Assembly: GCF_012927485.1 (NCBI RefSeq)
Contig: NZ_JABBPC010000031.1
Coordinates: 1 to 53,706 of the forward strand
Length of the DNA: 53,706 bases
Source of the DNA: Polaromonas sp.
Lineage (GTDB): Bacteria; Pseudomonadota; Gammaproteobacteria; Burkholderiales; Burkholderiaceae_C
Direction of reading: 5' to 3'
Shown: piece by piece, positions 8,615-17,387 of the stretch
Layout of the letters: every line of letters starts with the position of its first letter
How positions within the stretch are numbered: the stretch's first letter is position 1
Notes under the pieces: generated by a model
Told to the model about the DNA's origin: nothing
Databases searched by the model: none
What the model saw: only the letters and a program-made list of their open reading frames with translations
Program-made: the position numbers and the translations under genes

Positions 8615-9343
8615 TCAGGTGGCGAAATCTTCGTGTCCCGGATCCCGGTGCGCGTTTTCGGGCTGCTGACCGTCGATCTTCAGCGGGTTGTCTACCCGTT
8701 GAAGATCTTCAGGGTGAATGCGAATTTCGGTTTTGCGCCGGGGCAGGTAATGGTTGGCTGGGCGCGTGCCCCATTCGGGCATGAGCTGGTAGCCGCCGCG
8801 CTCGGCAATGGCGATGGAGACGACGGACTCCGGGTCATGCACATCGCCAAACAGCCGCGCATTCGTCGGGCAGGCCAGCACGCAGGCCGGCTTGCGCTCG
8901 CGTTCCGGTAGTTTCGTATCGGTAACGCGGTCCACACACAGCGTGCATTTGGTCATGACCTTGCGCTGCTCGTCAAACTCACGCGCGCCGTAGGGGCAGG
9001 CCCAGGCGCAGTACTTGCAGCCGATGCACTTGTCGTAATCCACCAGCACAATGCCGTCTTCGGCGCGCTTGTAGCTGGCACCGGTGGGACAGACTGGCAC
9101 GCAAGGCGGGTCCTCACAGTGCAGGCAGGATTTGGGAAAGTGCACTGTTTGCGTGTTTGGAAATTCACCCACTTCAAAGGTCTGCACCCGGTTGAAGAAG
9201 GTGCCGTTGGGGTCGGCGCCGTAGGGGTTGAGGTCCACCAGTGAACCCGCCGAGCCGGACGTATTCCACTGCTTGCAACTGGTCACGCAGGCATGGCAAC
9301 CGACGCATACGTTGAGGTCGATGACCAAGGCAAGCTGGGTCAT
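8615..9343 (-). CDS. soeB: SoeB, iron-sulfur subunit of sulfite dehydrogenase
   Basis: A 242-aa ferredoxin-like subunit with ligands for four [4Fe-4S] clusters. The cysteine groups are CVGCHACVTSC, CLHCEDPPCVPVCP, CIGCKYCAWACP, and CTLCVDRV with PACVLACP. It passes electrons from the molybdenum site of SoeA to SoeC. It has no signal sequence, which fits a cytoplasmic orientation. Its ATG overlaps the soeA stop (ATGA), indicating translational coupling. Confidence 0.94.
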   Translation of the reverse strand: MTQLALVIDLNVCVGCHACVTSCKQWNTSGSAGSLVDLNPYGADPNGTFFNRVQTFEVGEFPNTQTVHFPKSCLHCEDPPCVPVCPTGASYKRAEDGIVLVDYDKCIGCKYCAWACPYGAREFDEQRKVMTKCTLCVDRVTDTKLPERERKPACVLACPTNARLFGDVHDPESVVSIAIAERGGYQLMPEWGTRPANHYLPRRKTEIRIHPEDLQRVDNPLKIDGQQPENAHRDPGHEDFAT

Positions 9344-12261
9344 TTACGCGCGCCTCGGCCAGCAAAATAGGCCTGCCAACGCGGCAGCACCTGAAGCATT
9401 CCGGGCGCGGCAGGCACCGCTTTGAACTGGGGCCAGGTTTGCTCCGGTTCGTCGTCTTGCGCCTTGTAAATGCGTACGCGCACGTCGTACCAAGCGGCCT
9501 GGCCGGTGATTGGGTCGGAGTTGGAAATCGCTGCCCCGGCGCTGGACGGTGGCAAAACCTCCGAGATCAGGTGGTTGAGCAAAAAGCCGCGCTGCGATTC
9601 GTTGGCGTCGGGCGTCAGGTTCCATGCACCAGCAGATTTGCCGATGGCGTTCCAGGTCCAGACGGTGCCGGGCTCCACCGCTTCGGAATAGCGGCACATG
9701 CAGCGCACCTTGCCCCATTGCGATTCCACCCACATCCAGCCGCCATCGGCAATGCCTTCGGCGCTGGCGGTCTTGGGGCTGACGAACAGGTAGTTGTGCG
9801 TATGAATTTGGCGCAGCCAGGCATTTTGAGAGTCCCACGAGTGGTACATCGCCATTGGGCGCTGGGTGATGGCATTGAGCGGATATTTGGCCGTGTCGGT
9901 CGCCTGTTCTTCAAGCGGAACGTAGTAGAACGGCAGCGGATCGAAGTAGGTCTCCACCCGTTTACGCAGGTGGTCAGGCGGCTGCTTGCCAGGGCGCTTG
10001 CCCTGCGCTGCGCGGCGGAAGCCCTGCAAGAACTCGGAGTAAATGTGAATGACTATCGGGTCTTTGTCGCGCCGGATGCCCACCTGTTGCGCCCACTCCA
10101 TATAGCCACGGTTCCAGTTGCGCATGTACTGGTATTCCAGCGGCATCGCGTGATGGAATACGCAGTTGTTCTTTTCGTACATTTCCCACTGCTTGGGATT
10201 GGGCTCGCCGCGCATGGATTTTTCGCCACCCTTGCCGCGCCAGCCCGCCAAAAAGCCAATACCTGAACCGGGCGCCGTTTCGTAGTTGACGATGAAATCG
10301 GTGTAGCCCTTGAACTTGCGCGAGCCGTCCGTGTGCGTGAAGGCGGGTAGTTTGAGTCGTCCGGCGAGCTCGACCAGTACCTCCTGAAACGGTTTGCACT
10401 GGCCTTTGGGGGCCACCACCGGGATGCGTACCGAATCAGCCGGGCCATCGAACTCGGAGATGGGACGGTCCAGCATCGACATGCAGTCGTTGCGTTCCAG
10501 GTAGGTGGTGTCTGGCAGGACCAGATCGGCGAACGCGGTCATCTCCGACTGGAAAGCATCGCAGACGACCAAGAAGGGAATCTTGTACTCGCCAGTGCGT
10601 TCCCCCTCGGTGTGCTTGTCGTTGAGCATGTTGCGTACTTCAGAGGCGTTCATGGTGGAGTTCCACGCCATGTTCGCCATGAAAATCAGCAAGGTGTCGA
10701 TGCGGTAGGGGTCACCGCGCCAGGCGTTGGTGATGACGTTGTGCATCAAGCCATGTGCCGACAAGGGATGTTCCCAGGAGAAGCCTTTGTCGATGCGCAC
10801 CGGCTCCCCCTTGTCGTCAACAAAGAGATCGTCCGGGCTCTCAGGCCAGCCCAATGGCGCACCGTCCAGTGGGGTATCGGGTTTGACCGCCTGCGGGCCT
10901 TTTGGCGGACGCGCATTGGGCGGCACGGCACGTGGATAGGGCGCTTTGTGCCGGAAACCACCGGGGCGGTCGATGGTTCCCAATAACGACATCAGAATCG
11001 ACAGCGAGCGAATAGTTTGAAAACCGTTGGAGTGTGCGGCCAAGCCACGCATGGCATGAAAAGCCACCGGGTTGCCAGTGACCGACTCATGGCGCTTGCC
11101 CCAGCAGTCGGTCCAGGCGATCGGCAACTCAATCTTCTGGTCACGCGCGGTGATCCCCATTTCATGGGCCAAGCGTCGGATCGTGGCCGCTGCAATGCCG
11201 GTAATGCCTTCCGCCCACTCCGCTGTGTAGGGCTTGACGCGTTCTTCGAGCAATTGAAAGGCGGGCACTGCAGGAGTCCCGTCAGGCAGTCGGAAATGCC
11301 CGAGCAAGGCCGGGTCGGCATGGTCAGCGTGGTCGGCCACCTCTTGGTCGGTGAGGCGATCCCACCAGTAAAAGTTGGCGGGACGAAGCGGGTTGACGAC
11401 ATCCCCCTCGGGGTTGCGCAGCATCATTCCGAAGTCGTCGCTATCGGCATCCTGATTCACCAATTGACCGGCATTGGTGTAGCGCGCCAAAAACTCCCGG
11501 TCATACAAGCCCTGCTTGATCAGTTCGTGAATCAGCGCCAACAGGAGTGCACCATCGGTTCCCGGCTTGATCGGCACCCATTCATCGGCAATGGCCGAGT
11601 AACCGGTGCGCACCGGATTGATGGATACAAACCGCCCGCCGTCGCGCTTGAATTTGGACAACGCCGCTTTCATCGGGTTGGAATGATGGTCCTCGGCCGT
11701 GCCTATCATCACAAACAGCTTGGCGCGTTCCAGATCAGGGCCGCCAAACTCCCAGAAGGAGCCACCGATGGTGTAGATCATTCCGGCCGCCATATTGACC
11801 GAGCAAAAGCCACCGTGCGCAGCGTAGTTGGGCGTGCCGAACTGGCGTGCAAACAGTCCCGTGAGTGCCTGCATCTGGTCGCGCCCCGTGAAGAGCGCGA
11901 ATTGTTTAGGGTCCGTGGCGCGAATCTTTTTCAGACGCTGTTCCAGCATCGAGAAGGCTTCTTCCCATTCGATCTCTTCAAACTCGCCATCACCTCGTTC
12001 GCTGCCGGGTTTGCGGATCAGCGGCTTGGTCAGGCGCGCTGGGGAATACTGCTTCATGATGCCCGACGAACCCTTGGCACAAATCACGCCCTGGTTCAGC
12101 GGATGATCCGGATTGCCCTCGATATAGCGGACTTCGCCGTTGCGCAAGTGCACCCGGATACCACAGCGACAGGCGCACATGTAGCAGGTGGTGTTACGCG
12201 TCTCGGTGGTGGCCTCGGGCATCGGCGCGACGGTGGGATCGTGAAGCGGTGTGTCAGACAT
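9340..12261 (-). CDS. soeA: SoeA, molybdopterin subunit of cytoplasmic sulfite dehydrogenase
   Basis: The catalytic subunit, oxidising sulfite to sulfate with bis-molybdopterin guanine dinucleotide. It is 973 aa from ATG 12261. The N-terminal CYMCACRCGIRVHL with a downstream VICAKG cysteine binds a [4Fe-4S] cluster, and the molybdopterin domains follow (FALFTGRDQMQALTG, GTAEDHHSNPMKAALSKF, the WTDCWGKRHES region). There is no twin-arginine signal, as expected for the cytoplasmic Soe type and unlike periplasmic relatives such as PsrA. An in-frame ATG at 12315 would add 18 unlikely residues. The 44-bp operator lies 115 bp upstream. Confidence 0.93.
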   Translation of the reverse strand: MSDTPLHDPTVAPMPEATTETRNTTCYMCACRCGIRVHLRNGEVRYIEGNPDHPLNQGVICAKGSSGIMKQYSPARLTKPLIRKPGSERGDGEFEEIEWEEAFSMLEQRLKKIRATDPKQFALFTGRDQMQALTGLFARQFGTPNYAAHGGFCSVNMAAGMIYTIGGSFWEFGGPDLERAKLFVMIGTAEDHHSNPMKAALSKFKRDGGRFVSINPVRTGYSAIADEWVPIKPGTDGALLLALIHELIKQGLYDREFLARYTNAGQLVNQDADSDDFGMMLRNPEGDVVNPLRPANFYWWDRLTDQEVADHADHADPALLGHFRLPDGTPAVPAFQLLEERVKPYTAEWAEGITGIAAATIRRLAHEMGITARDQKIELPIAWTDCWGKRHESVTGNPVAFHAMRGLAAHSNGFQTIRSLSILMSLLGTIDRPGGFRHKAPYPRAVPPNARPPKGPQAVKPDTPLDGAPLGWPESPDDLFVDDKGEPVRIDKGFSWEHPLSAHGLMHNVITNAWRGDPYRIDTLLIFMANMAWNSTMNASEVRNMLNDKHTEGERTGEYKIPFLVVCDAFQSEMTAFADLVLPDTTYLERNDCMSMLDRPISEFDGPADSVRIPVVAPKGQCKPFQEVLVELAGRLKLPAFTHTDGSRKFKGYTDFIVNYETAPGSGIGFLAGWRGKGGEKSMRGEPNPKQWEMYEKNNCVFHHAMPLEYQYMRNWNRGYMEWAQQVGIRRDKDPIVIHIYSEFLQGFRRAAQGKRPGKQPPDHLRKRVETYFDPLPFYYVPLEEQATDTAKYPLNAITQRPMAMYHSWDSQNAWLRQIHTHNYLFVSPKTASAEGIADGGWMWVESQWGKVRCMCRYSEAVEPGTVWTWNAIGKSAGAWNLTPDANESQRGFLLNHLISEVLPPSSAGAAISNSDPITGQAAWYDVRVRIYKAQDDEPEQTWPQFKAVPAAPGMLQVLPRWQAYFAGRGARK

Positions 12262-12375
12262 GCGGGGAACTCTTCTCGCTGGCGGGTCAACAATAAAGCC
12301 GTGCAAACTTTCCATGAACGCCGTTCAAGGAGGGGTGTACAGAGTGACCCTATTAAAGACAAGGGCACCCAGCCT

Positions 12376-12419
12376 CGTCTATAGCCGACACGGGTAATTC
12401 GGTGTAGCCCAAATGGGTA
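12376..12419. promoter_or_regulatory. 44-bp bipartite operator, copy 1 (soe / sensor-kinase promoter)
   Basis: The conserved part is CGTCTAT (12376-12382) running into the degenerate half TAGCCGACACGGGTA (12382-12396), then an 8-bp spacer, then the strong palindromic half TAGCCCAAATGGGTA (12405-12419). The minus strand of the strong half reads TACCCAT, which fits the NarL heptamer TACYYMT. The two halves are 23 bp apart start to start. Read toward soeA, TATAGA at 12382-12377 could be a -10 box. Toward the kinase, TATAAA near 12425 could be one. Two other copies occur in the window, at 28270-28313 and 34219-34262. Confidence 0.75.
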
Positions 12420-12484
12420 AGGGTTATAAATTCGAACTGAACTTCGGGTTTTTACGATTCATAAGCTGCGCGGAATGTATTAGC

Positions 12485-13714
12485 ATGGTTCGCTCGCGAC
12501 CTCACATGACCCCTACCCATACCCTGTTCGCCCCCGCAACCTCTCTGGACGGCGGTTCTGTCGTCTCCGGATTGACGCTGGAACTGGCTGCCAGCAGCGA
12601 TCTGGAGCCGCTACTGGAACGCTTCCTGGTGTCCATTGTTGCGCTGGCAGGTGCGCAGGCCGGCGCCGTGCGAGTCCTGACCGACGACGGGCAATACATG
12701 CGGCTGGTGGCGCAGCAAGGCTTGCCGCTGCACGTGTTGAGCGCCGAACAGCTGGTGGCGCGCGAATGCGGCATTTGCGGTATTGCCGCCGCGACCGACG
12801 TGCTGGTCTGGGTGGACGATGTGCGATCCTGTACCCGACAAAGTACCGAAACCTACTTCGGCCTGCAGTGCAAGAGCATACTGGCCATATCGCTGCTTCA
12901 TAAGAATCAAATACTGGGTATCTATAACCTGTTTTTTGAGACAAAAGCGCACCTCGATGCGCAGACGGAGATGATCTTGCGCCTGATTGGCCAGCTATTG
13001 GGAATGGCACTGCACAATGTTCGGATTGAGCGCGAGCGGCTACGCGTGACCGTGATGAAAGAGCGTCAGGAAATGGTTAACGAAGTTCATGACGCCATTG
13101 CACAAACGCTGGCCTACGTCAGGATGCGCCTGCCCCTGTTAAGCGACGCCATGCTGGCTCACGACGACCAGCGCTCGCTCAAGTATTTCTCGGATGTTAA
13201 AAAATCTATCGGTGAGGTGCACGACAACTTGCGTGAGGTCATGACCTACTTTCGCACTCGCATGGACCCGCTGGGTCTGCTGCATGCGCTCCAGGGCATC
13301 GCAGACGGTTTTTTTGGCCGCACCGGCATCACACTGGAAATCAGGAATTCCGCAGCAAAGCTGAACCTGACCGACGAACAGGAGGTTCAGGTGTTCCACA
13401 TTGTTCAGGAAGCATTGGCTAATATCGCGAAGCATTCCATGGCCGGACATGCCGTCGTGGCGATTGACAAAACAGCCCAGCAATTGGAGTTCCTGATTGA
13501 AGACGATGGCTTGGGAATGTCCGTACCGTCCGTGGCGACGATTGTGACCATGGCGAAAGGGATGGCGCCCGCCACCCATTTCGGGCTGGAAATCATGCAG
13601 AGCCGTGCGCTCCGCCTGGGTGGCTTTCTTGAGGTGAGTACGAATGACGGTGGTGGCACGCGGGTTCGCTTGGTGCTACCAACAAGTTCTTCCATGGCGG
13701 AGTGCACTACATGA
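12485..13714 (+). CDS. GAF-domain sensor histidine kinase, NarX/HisKA_3 type, cytosolic
   Basis: A 409-aa kinase from ATG 12485 (GGAA nine bases upstream; ATG 12506 is an alternative). Residues 35-180 form a GAF sensor with four cysteines: Cys95-x2-Cys98, Cys116 and Cys129. The HisKA_3 dimerisation helix holds the phospho-acceptor His202 (NEVHDAIAQTLAYVRMRL). The ATPase domain shows HIVQEALANIAKHS (N box) and EDDGLGM (G1). There are no membrane segments, so it senses a cytoplasmic signal, possibly redox or sulfane sulfur through the cysteines. It is coupled by an ATGA overlap to the response regulator and lies between soe and dsr. Confidence 0.9.
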   Translation: MVRSRPHMTPTHTLFAPATSLDGGSVVSGLTLELAASSDLEPLLERFLVSIVALAGAQAGAVRVLTDDGQYMRLVAQQGLPLHVLSAEQLVARECGICGIAAATDVLVWVDDVRSCTRQSTETYFGLQCKSILAISLLHKNQILGIYNLFFETKAHLDAQTEMILRLIGQLLGMALHNVRIERERLRVTVMKERQEMVNEVHDAIAQTLAYVRMRLPLLSDAMLAHDDQRSLKYFSDVKKSIGEVHDNLREVMTYFRTRMDPLGLLHALQGIADGFFGRTGITLEIRNSAAKLNLTDEQEVQVFHIVQEALANIAKHSMAGHAVVAIDKTAQQLEFLIEDDGLGMSVPSVATIVTMAKGMAPATHFGLEIMQSRALRLGGFLEVSTNDGGGTRVRLVLPTSSSMAECTT

Positions 13715-14409
13715 CGTCCAGGACGCGAGTGCTGCTGGTGGACGACCACGCGCTGTGCCGAAGCGGCCTGACCGAGCTCATGGAGCACCGGGGTGACATG
13801 ACGGTGGTGGGCGCCACGGGCGACCCGGCACAGGTGGTCTCGATGCTGCGTGAACAACAGCCCGACCTGATGGTGCTGGATTTGCGCCTGGCCACGACCG
13901 ATGGCTTGAGCTTGCTTCGCATGGTTCGCGCCGAAGGTATCGATACGCCGGTCGTCATCCTGACGATGAGCGATAGCGAAGACGACATGTCTGCGGCGCT
14001 ACGCGCTGGCGTACTGGGCTACCTGCTCAAGGACATGGAACCCGAGGCGGTGATCGAGGCGATCAGCCGGGCGGCACGCGGCGAGATGGTCGTGGCTTCG
14101 GCCATGACGCTGAAACTAGCGCAAATACTGCAATCCGGCCCCAAGGGATCGGTCAAGGGCGACCTGGTGGCGTTGCTCACTGAGCGCGAGCGGGAGGTGC
14201 TGGATCACGTGGCGCGCTGCCAGAGCAACAAAGTCATCGCCAAGGCGCTGGATATCAGCCACAACACCGTCAAACTGCACGTACGCCACATCATGGATAA
14301 ACTCAATTTGCGCTCGCGCGTCGAAGCGGCTGTGTTTGCGTTTGAGTACCGCAGTTCTCCGGACGGAATCAAGGCGGCAGGTGCCGCCGCTCAAAAAGCC
14401 GACAGCTGA
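13711..14409 (+). CDS. NarL/FixJ-family response regulator
   Basis: A 232-aa regulator. The receiver domain has the acidic pair D11-D12, phospho-acceptor D57 (LMVLDLRL), the conserved Thr in VVILTMSD and the Lys in YLLKDM. The C-terminal LuxR-type helix-turn-helix reads LTEREREVLDHVARCQSN, then ALDISHNTVKLHVRHIMDKL. ATG 13711 overlaps the kinase TGA. It is the probable ligand of the 44-bp elements at three sulfur promoters, whose half-sites match the NarL heptamer. The ORF runs convergently into cobA with 23 bp between. Confidence 0.92.
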   Translation: MTSRTRVLLVDDHALCRSGLTELMEHRGDMTVVGATGDPAQVVSMLREQQPDLMVLDLRLATTDGLSLLRMVRAEGIDTPVVILTMSDSEDDMSAALRAGVLGYLLKDMEPEAVIEAISRAARGEMVVASAMTLKLAQILQSGPKGSVKGDLVALLTEREREVLDHVARCQSNKVIAKALDISHNTVKLHVRHIMDKLNLRSRVEAAVFAFEYRSSPDGIKAAGAAAQKADS

Positions 14410-14432
14410 AATAGCGCCCTCGACGGGACCGG

Positions 14433-15212
14433 TCAACGGACCGTGTGCAGCAACAATGGTTTGAACCAGGCCAGCGAATGATGCAGCTTGACCACCTCGC
14501 CGATGATCGTCAGGCAGGGTGATTTCAGGCCCGCTTGTGCCACGCGCTCAGGCATGTCGGCCAGTGTACCGGTGACGACTTTCTGAGTCGCAATGCTGCC
14601 GTCCTGCACGACGGCGATGGGACGGGTGGGGGCCGCACCATGCGCCATCATCTGGCGGCAAATTTCGGGCAGTCCGCCCAGTCCCATATAGATGACGACG
14701 GTCTGGTGTGGCCTGACCAGGTTCGGCCAGTCCAGACCGGCTGTGCCGTCCTTGAGGTGGCCGGTCACAAACAGGCAGCTTTGCGCATAGTCGCGGTGCG
14801 TCAGCGGGATGCCGGCGTAGCTGGCGACGCCAGAGGCCGCCGTCACACCGGGCACCACTTCAAAGGCAACGCCATGCGCCGCCAGTGCTTGCAGTTCCTC
14901 GCCGCCGCGCCCGAAAATAAACGGGTCGCCGCCCTTGAGGCGAACCACCTGCTTGCCCTCGGTGGCCAGCTTGATCAGCAGCGCGTTGATTTGTTCTTGC
15001 CGCATGGTGTGCTCGTTGCGGCGCTTGCCTGCATAGATGCGCTCGGCGGCGGGCGAGACAAATTCCAGTACGGCGCTGGAAACCAGGTGGTCATAGACGA
15101 TCACTTCCGCCTGCTGCAGCAAGCGCACGGCGCGCAGCGTCAATAACTCCGGATCACCTGGGCCAGCGCCCACCAGATAGACGCGCCCGGCAGCGGGAAA
15201 GGGGGGCATCAT
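14433..15212 (-). CDS. cobA: uroporphyrinogen-III C-methyltransferase (siroheme synthesis)
   Basis: SAM-dependent methylation of uroporphyrinogen III to precorrin-2, the first committed step to the siroheme of DsrAB. It is 259 aa with the family blocks [67 protein letters not shown] and VIYMGLGG. It is a single-domain SUMT without the CysG dehydrogenase/chelatase domain, so those steps must be encoded elsewhere. The start is ambiguous: ATG 15212 is preferred, and TTG 15224 overlapping the dsrR stop is possible. It is last in the dsr operon, where Allochromatium has dsrS. Confidence 0.93.
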   Translation of the reverse strand: MMPPFPAAGRVYLVGAGPGDPELLTLRAVRLLQQAEVIVYDHLVSSAVLEFVSPAAERIYAGKRRNEHTMRQEQINALLIKLATEGKQVVRLKGGDPFIFGRGGEELQALAAHGVAFEVVPGVTAASGVASYAGIPLTHRDYAQSCLFVTGHLKDGTAGLDWPNLVRPHQTVVIYMGLGGLPEICRQMMAHGAAPTRPIAVVQDGSIATQKVVTGTLADMPERVAQAGLKSPCLTIIGEVVKLHHSLAWFKPLLLHTVR

Positions 15213-15220
15213 CTCGGCTT

Positions 15221-15631
15221 TCAATGTGTGCGCCCGGTATTGCCGCAGCCACCCTTGCTACAGCCTCCGCTGGCGCAGCCGCCACTAGCTGGCACCTGTT
15301 CGCTCGCGCATGGGGATTGGCTGCCATCCATAAAAATGAAGTTGAATTCACCCGGTTGCAACTCGACATAGTCCAATACAGTGTCCATCAGCAATTGCTG
15401 GGATTCGTCGGCGATGATGACTGCGACACCGTCCAGGTCAAGCTTCATGTCTTCTTCTTTCGGGTCGTCAAAGCCCATGCCGTATTGCATCGAGCCGTCG
15501 GCATCGACCCTGGCGGCGATGCGCAGAGCCATCGTCTGGGCTCCGCTGGCGTTTGCTGCCTGCTGAATTTGCCGTGCAGCGGCGCTGGTTAATGTAAACA
15601 GACCGTCCTCCTGTAGTGAATTAATGTTCAC
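15221..15631 (-). CDS. dsrR: DsrR, A-type scaffold-like protein with cysteine-rich tail
   Basis: A 136-aa protein of the HesB/IscA fold ([35 protein letters not shown]). DsrR in Allochromatium is needed for normal dsr expression and lacks the IscA cluster cysteines. Here the core Cys is also absent, but the tail has Cys108 and then Cys119, Cys124 and Cys129 in a Gly/Cys repeat. The first possible start is GTG 15631, which overlaps the dsrN stop region. An AGGAGG lies just before a CTG at residue 11, where homologues usually begin, so the true start is uncertain. Confidence 0.82.
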   Translation of the reverse strand: MNINSLQEDGLFTLTSAAARQIQQAANASGAQTMALRIAARVDADGSMQYGMGFDDPKEEDMKLDLDGVAVIIADESQQLLMDTVLDYVELQPGEFNFIFMDGSQSPCASEQVPASGGCASGGCSKGGCGNTGRTH

Positions 15632-17375
15632 CCTTGGTCTTCAAAAGTCCAGCCAAACGGTTGCCTTGCTTTTGCGGCCCACCGATCGGAAAAAGCGTGT
15701 GAAGATAGTGATTGTTTCCATGCTCTGGCCCCCATGTTTTGGCGAAGTGCCAAATCATGGCGCGCACCTGCGCCTGCACCCGATGTTCTTCGAAATAGGC
15801 CCGCAAAAAGGCAATGACCTGCCAATGGGCTTCTGTCAGCTCCAGGCTTTCCGCCTCGGCTTGTGCCCGTGCAAAGTCTTCGGACCAATCGTCCAGGTTT
15901 TTTAAATAGCCCTCAACGTCGGTGACGACGGGTGCGCCATTGACCTGCACGGTTCGCATCACGGTGGCGCCTTTTTGTTTCGCCGCGATTTTCCGCGCAC
16001 GAACAAAGGTCACGAACTGTTCTGTCCAGGCTGAGCCTGCCCCGCTGCGCAGATGGGCGTAGGAGGCGAGTACGTTGCGATAGACGATGCCATCGCGCTG
16101 TCCATCGACACCATGCCCGCGCAGCACGCGATAGGCGAATTTCAGCTCGGGTGCCAGGTTTTCCAGGCTGGAATAGTGAAACTCGTGCCCGCGCAGGGTT
16201 TGCGGCGCTGCATCCGTACGGCGTGGCCAGGGCGCCTCGGCGGTGGTTTGCAGCTCCACATAGCCGCGACCCACCGGGCGCTCATGCATCACGGCATCAA
16301 CCGGCAACGCACCGACCATGTCGCAAACACGGTCCTTCCAGCGAAGCGTGCGCGCCAAGTACATCAGGCCGCCGCATTCGGCATAGACCGGCAGGTCGGC
16401 TTCGATGGCGTTTTGAACGCTGCTGCGCATCGAGGTGTTGGCTTGCAGCTCAGGCATGAACATTTCCGGAAAGCCGCCGCCGATGATCAAACCATCTACC
16501 GCAGGCAGGGCGGCATCGCGCAATGTGTCGATCAGGACAATTTCGGTCCCCGCCTGCTCCAGGGCCAGCAGGTCGTCCGGGTAGTAAAAGCCGAAGGCCT
16601 TGTCGCGCACCAGCCCGATGCGAACGCGTGGCTGCGTTGGTAGGCGTGACACTATCGCAGAGATTTCTTGAGGGGGTGGCGAAGGCAATGCTGTGGCGTC
16701 GGCAGCCAGGCGCAACACGCGAGGCACATCAACCTGGGCTGCAATCAGTTCGCCCATGGCGCGCACACGTTGCGCGGCGTCGTCCAGCTCGTGGTTGGGC
16801 ATGAGGCCTAAATGGCGTTCCGCCACGGCCAGACGCGGGTCGTGGGCGATGGCACCGAGTACCGGCACATCGGTGTAATGCTCAATCACCGCGCGTAGCT
16901 TCGATTCGTGTCGAGCACCGCCCAATTGGTTCAGAATGACGCCGACAATGTGGATGCGCGAATCAAACGCCTGGTAGCCCAGAATCAGCGGCGCGATGCC
17001 GCGCGTCATGCCGCGCGCATCCAGCACCAGTACAACAGGCAAATCCAGCAACTGGGCCAGCGCGGCGTTGCTGTTGCTGCCATCCAGTGCCAGTCCGTCG
17101 TACAAACCTTTATTACCCTCCACGATACTAATGTCCGCCTGGCCTGCGTAGCGCGTGAAGCAGCGGGTCATCTGCTCAGGCGTCATCAGGTACGGGTCGA
17201 GGTTGAAGCAGTCGCGCCCGCTGGCCTGGCTTAACCACATTGGGTCGATGTAGTCAGGTCCCTTCTTGAAGGTCTGCACGGCCAGACCTCGTAAGGACAA
17301 GGCTGCGCACAGGCCCACGCTGATCGTGGTTTTGCCCGAAGACTTGTGTGCAGCAGAAAGCAGAAGGCGGGACAT
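15621..17375 (-). CDS. dsrN: DsrN, cobyrinate a,c-diamide synthase-like amidase fused to a DsrC-like domain
   Basis: A 584-aa fusion. Residues 1-470 are a CobB/CbiA-type glutamine amidotransferase: a P-loop AAHKSSGKTTISVGL, a KGPDYIDPMWL block, and a triad-type amidase domain with Cys in VYAECGGLMYL and a C-terminal GHEFHYS. DsrN is thought to amidate siroheme for DsrAB. Residues 473-584 are a DsrC/TusE fold (VNGAPVVTDVEGYLKNLDDW, ELTEAHWQVIAFLR, HYLHTLFPIGGPQKQG) lacking both DsrC cysteines. An in-frame ATG at 15959 with an AAAAAGG-like site begins this domain, so a separate product is possible. The gene lies 12 bp after dsrP. Confidence 0.9.
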   Translation of the reverse strand: MSRLLLSAAHKSSGKTTISVGLCAALSLRGLAVQTFKKGPDYIDPMWLSQASGRDCFNLDPYLMTPEQMTRCFTRYAGQADISIVEGNKGLYDGLALDGSNSNAALAQLLDLPVVLVLDARGMTRGIAPLILGYQAFDSRIHIVGVILNQLGGARHESKLRAVIEHYTDVPVLGAIAHDPRLAVAERHLGLMPNHELDDAAQRVRAMGELIAAQVDVPRVLRLAADATALPSPPPQEISAIVSRLPTQPRVRIGLVRDKAFGFYYPDDLLALEQAGTEIVLIDTLRDAALPAVDGLIIGGGFPEMFMPELQANTSMRSSVQNAIEADLPVYAECGGLMYLARTLRWKDRVCDMVGALPVDAVMHERPVGRGYVELQTTAEAPWPRRTDAAPQTLRGHEFHYSSLENLAPELKFAYRVLRGHGVDGQRDGIVYRNVLASYAHLRSGAGSAWTEQFVTFVRARKIAAKQKGATVMRTVQVNGAPVVTDVEGYLKNLDDWSEDFARAQAEAESLELTEAHWQVIAFLRAYFEEHRVQAQVRAMIWHFAKTWGPEHGNNHYLHTLFPIGGPQKQGNRLAGLLKTKGEH

Positions 17376-17387
17376 GCGGGAGCCGGT

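Noticed and set aside
11017..12384. 455-codon plus-strand frame
   Set aside because: It is the antisense shadow of soeA, which has full molybdopterin-enzyme motifs. The shadow shows no family pattern.
14410..14432. Terminator between the response regulator and cobA
   Set aside because: CGGTC and GACCG can pair, but no T run follows on either strand.
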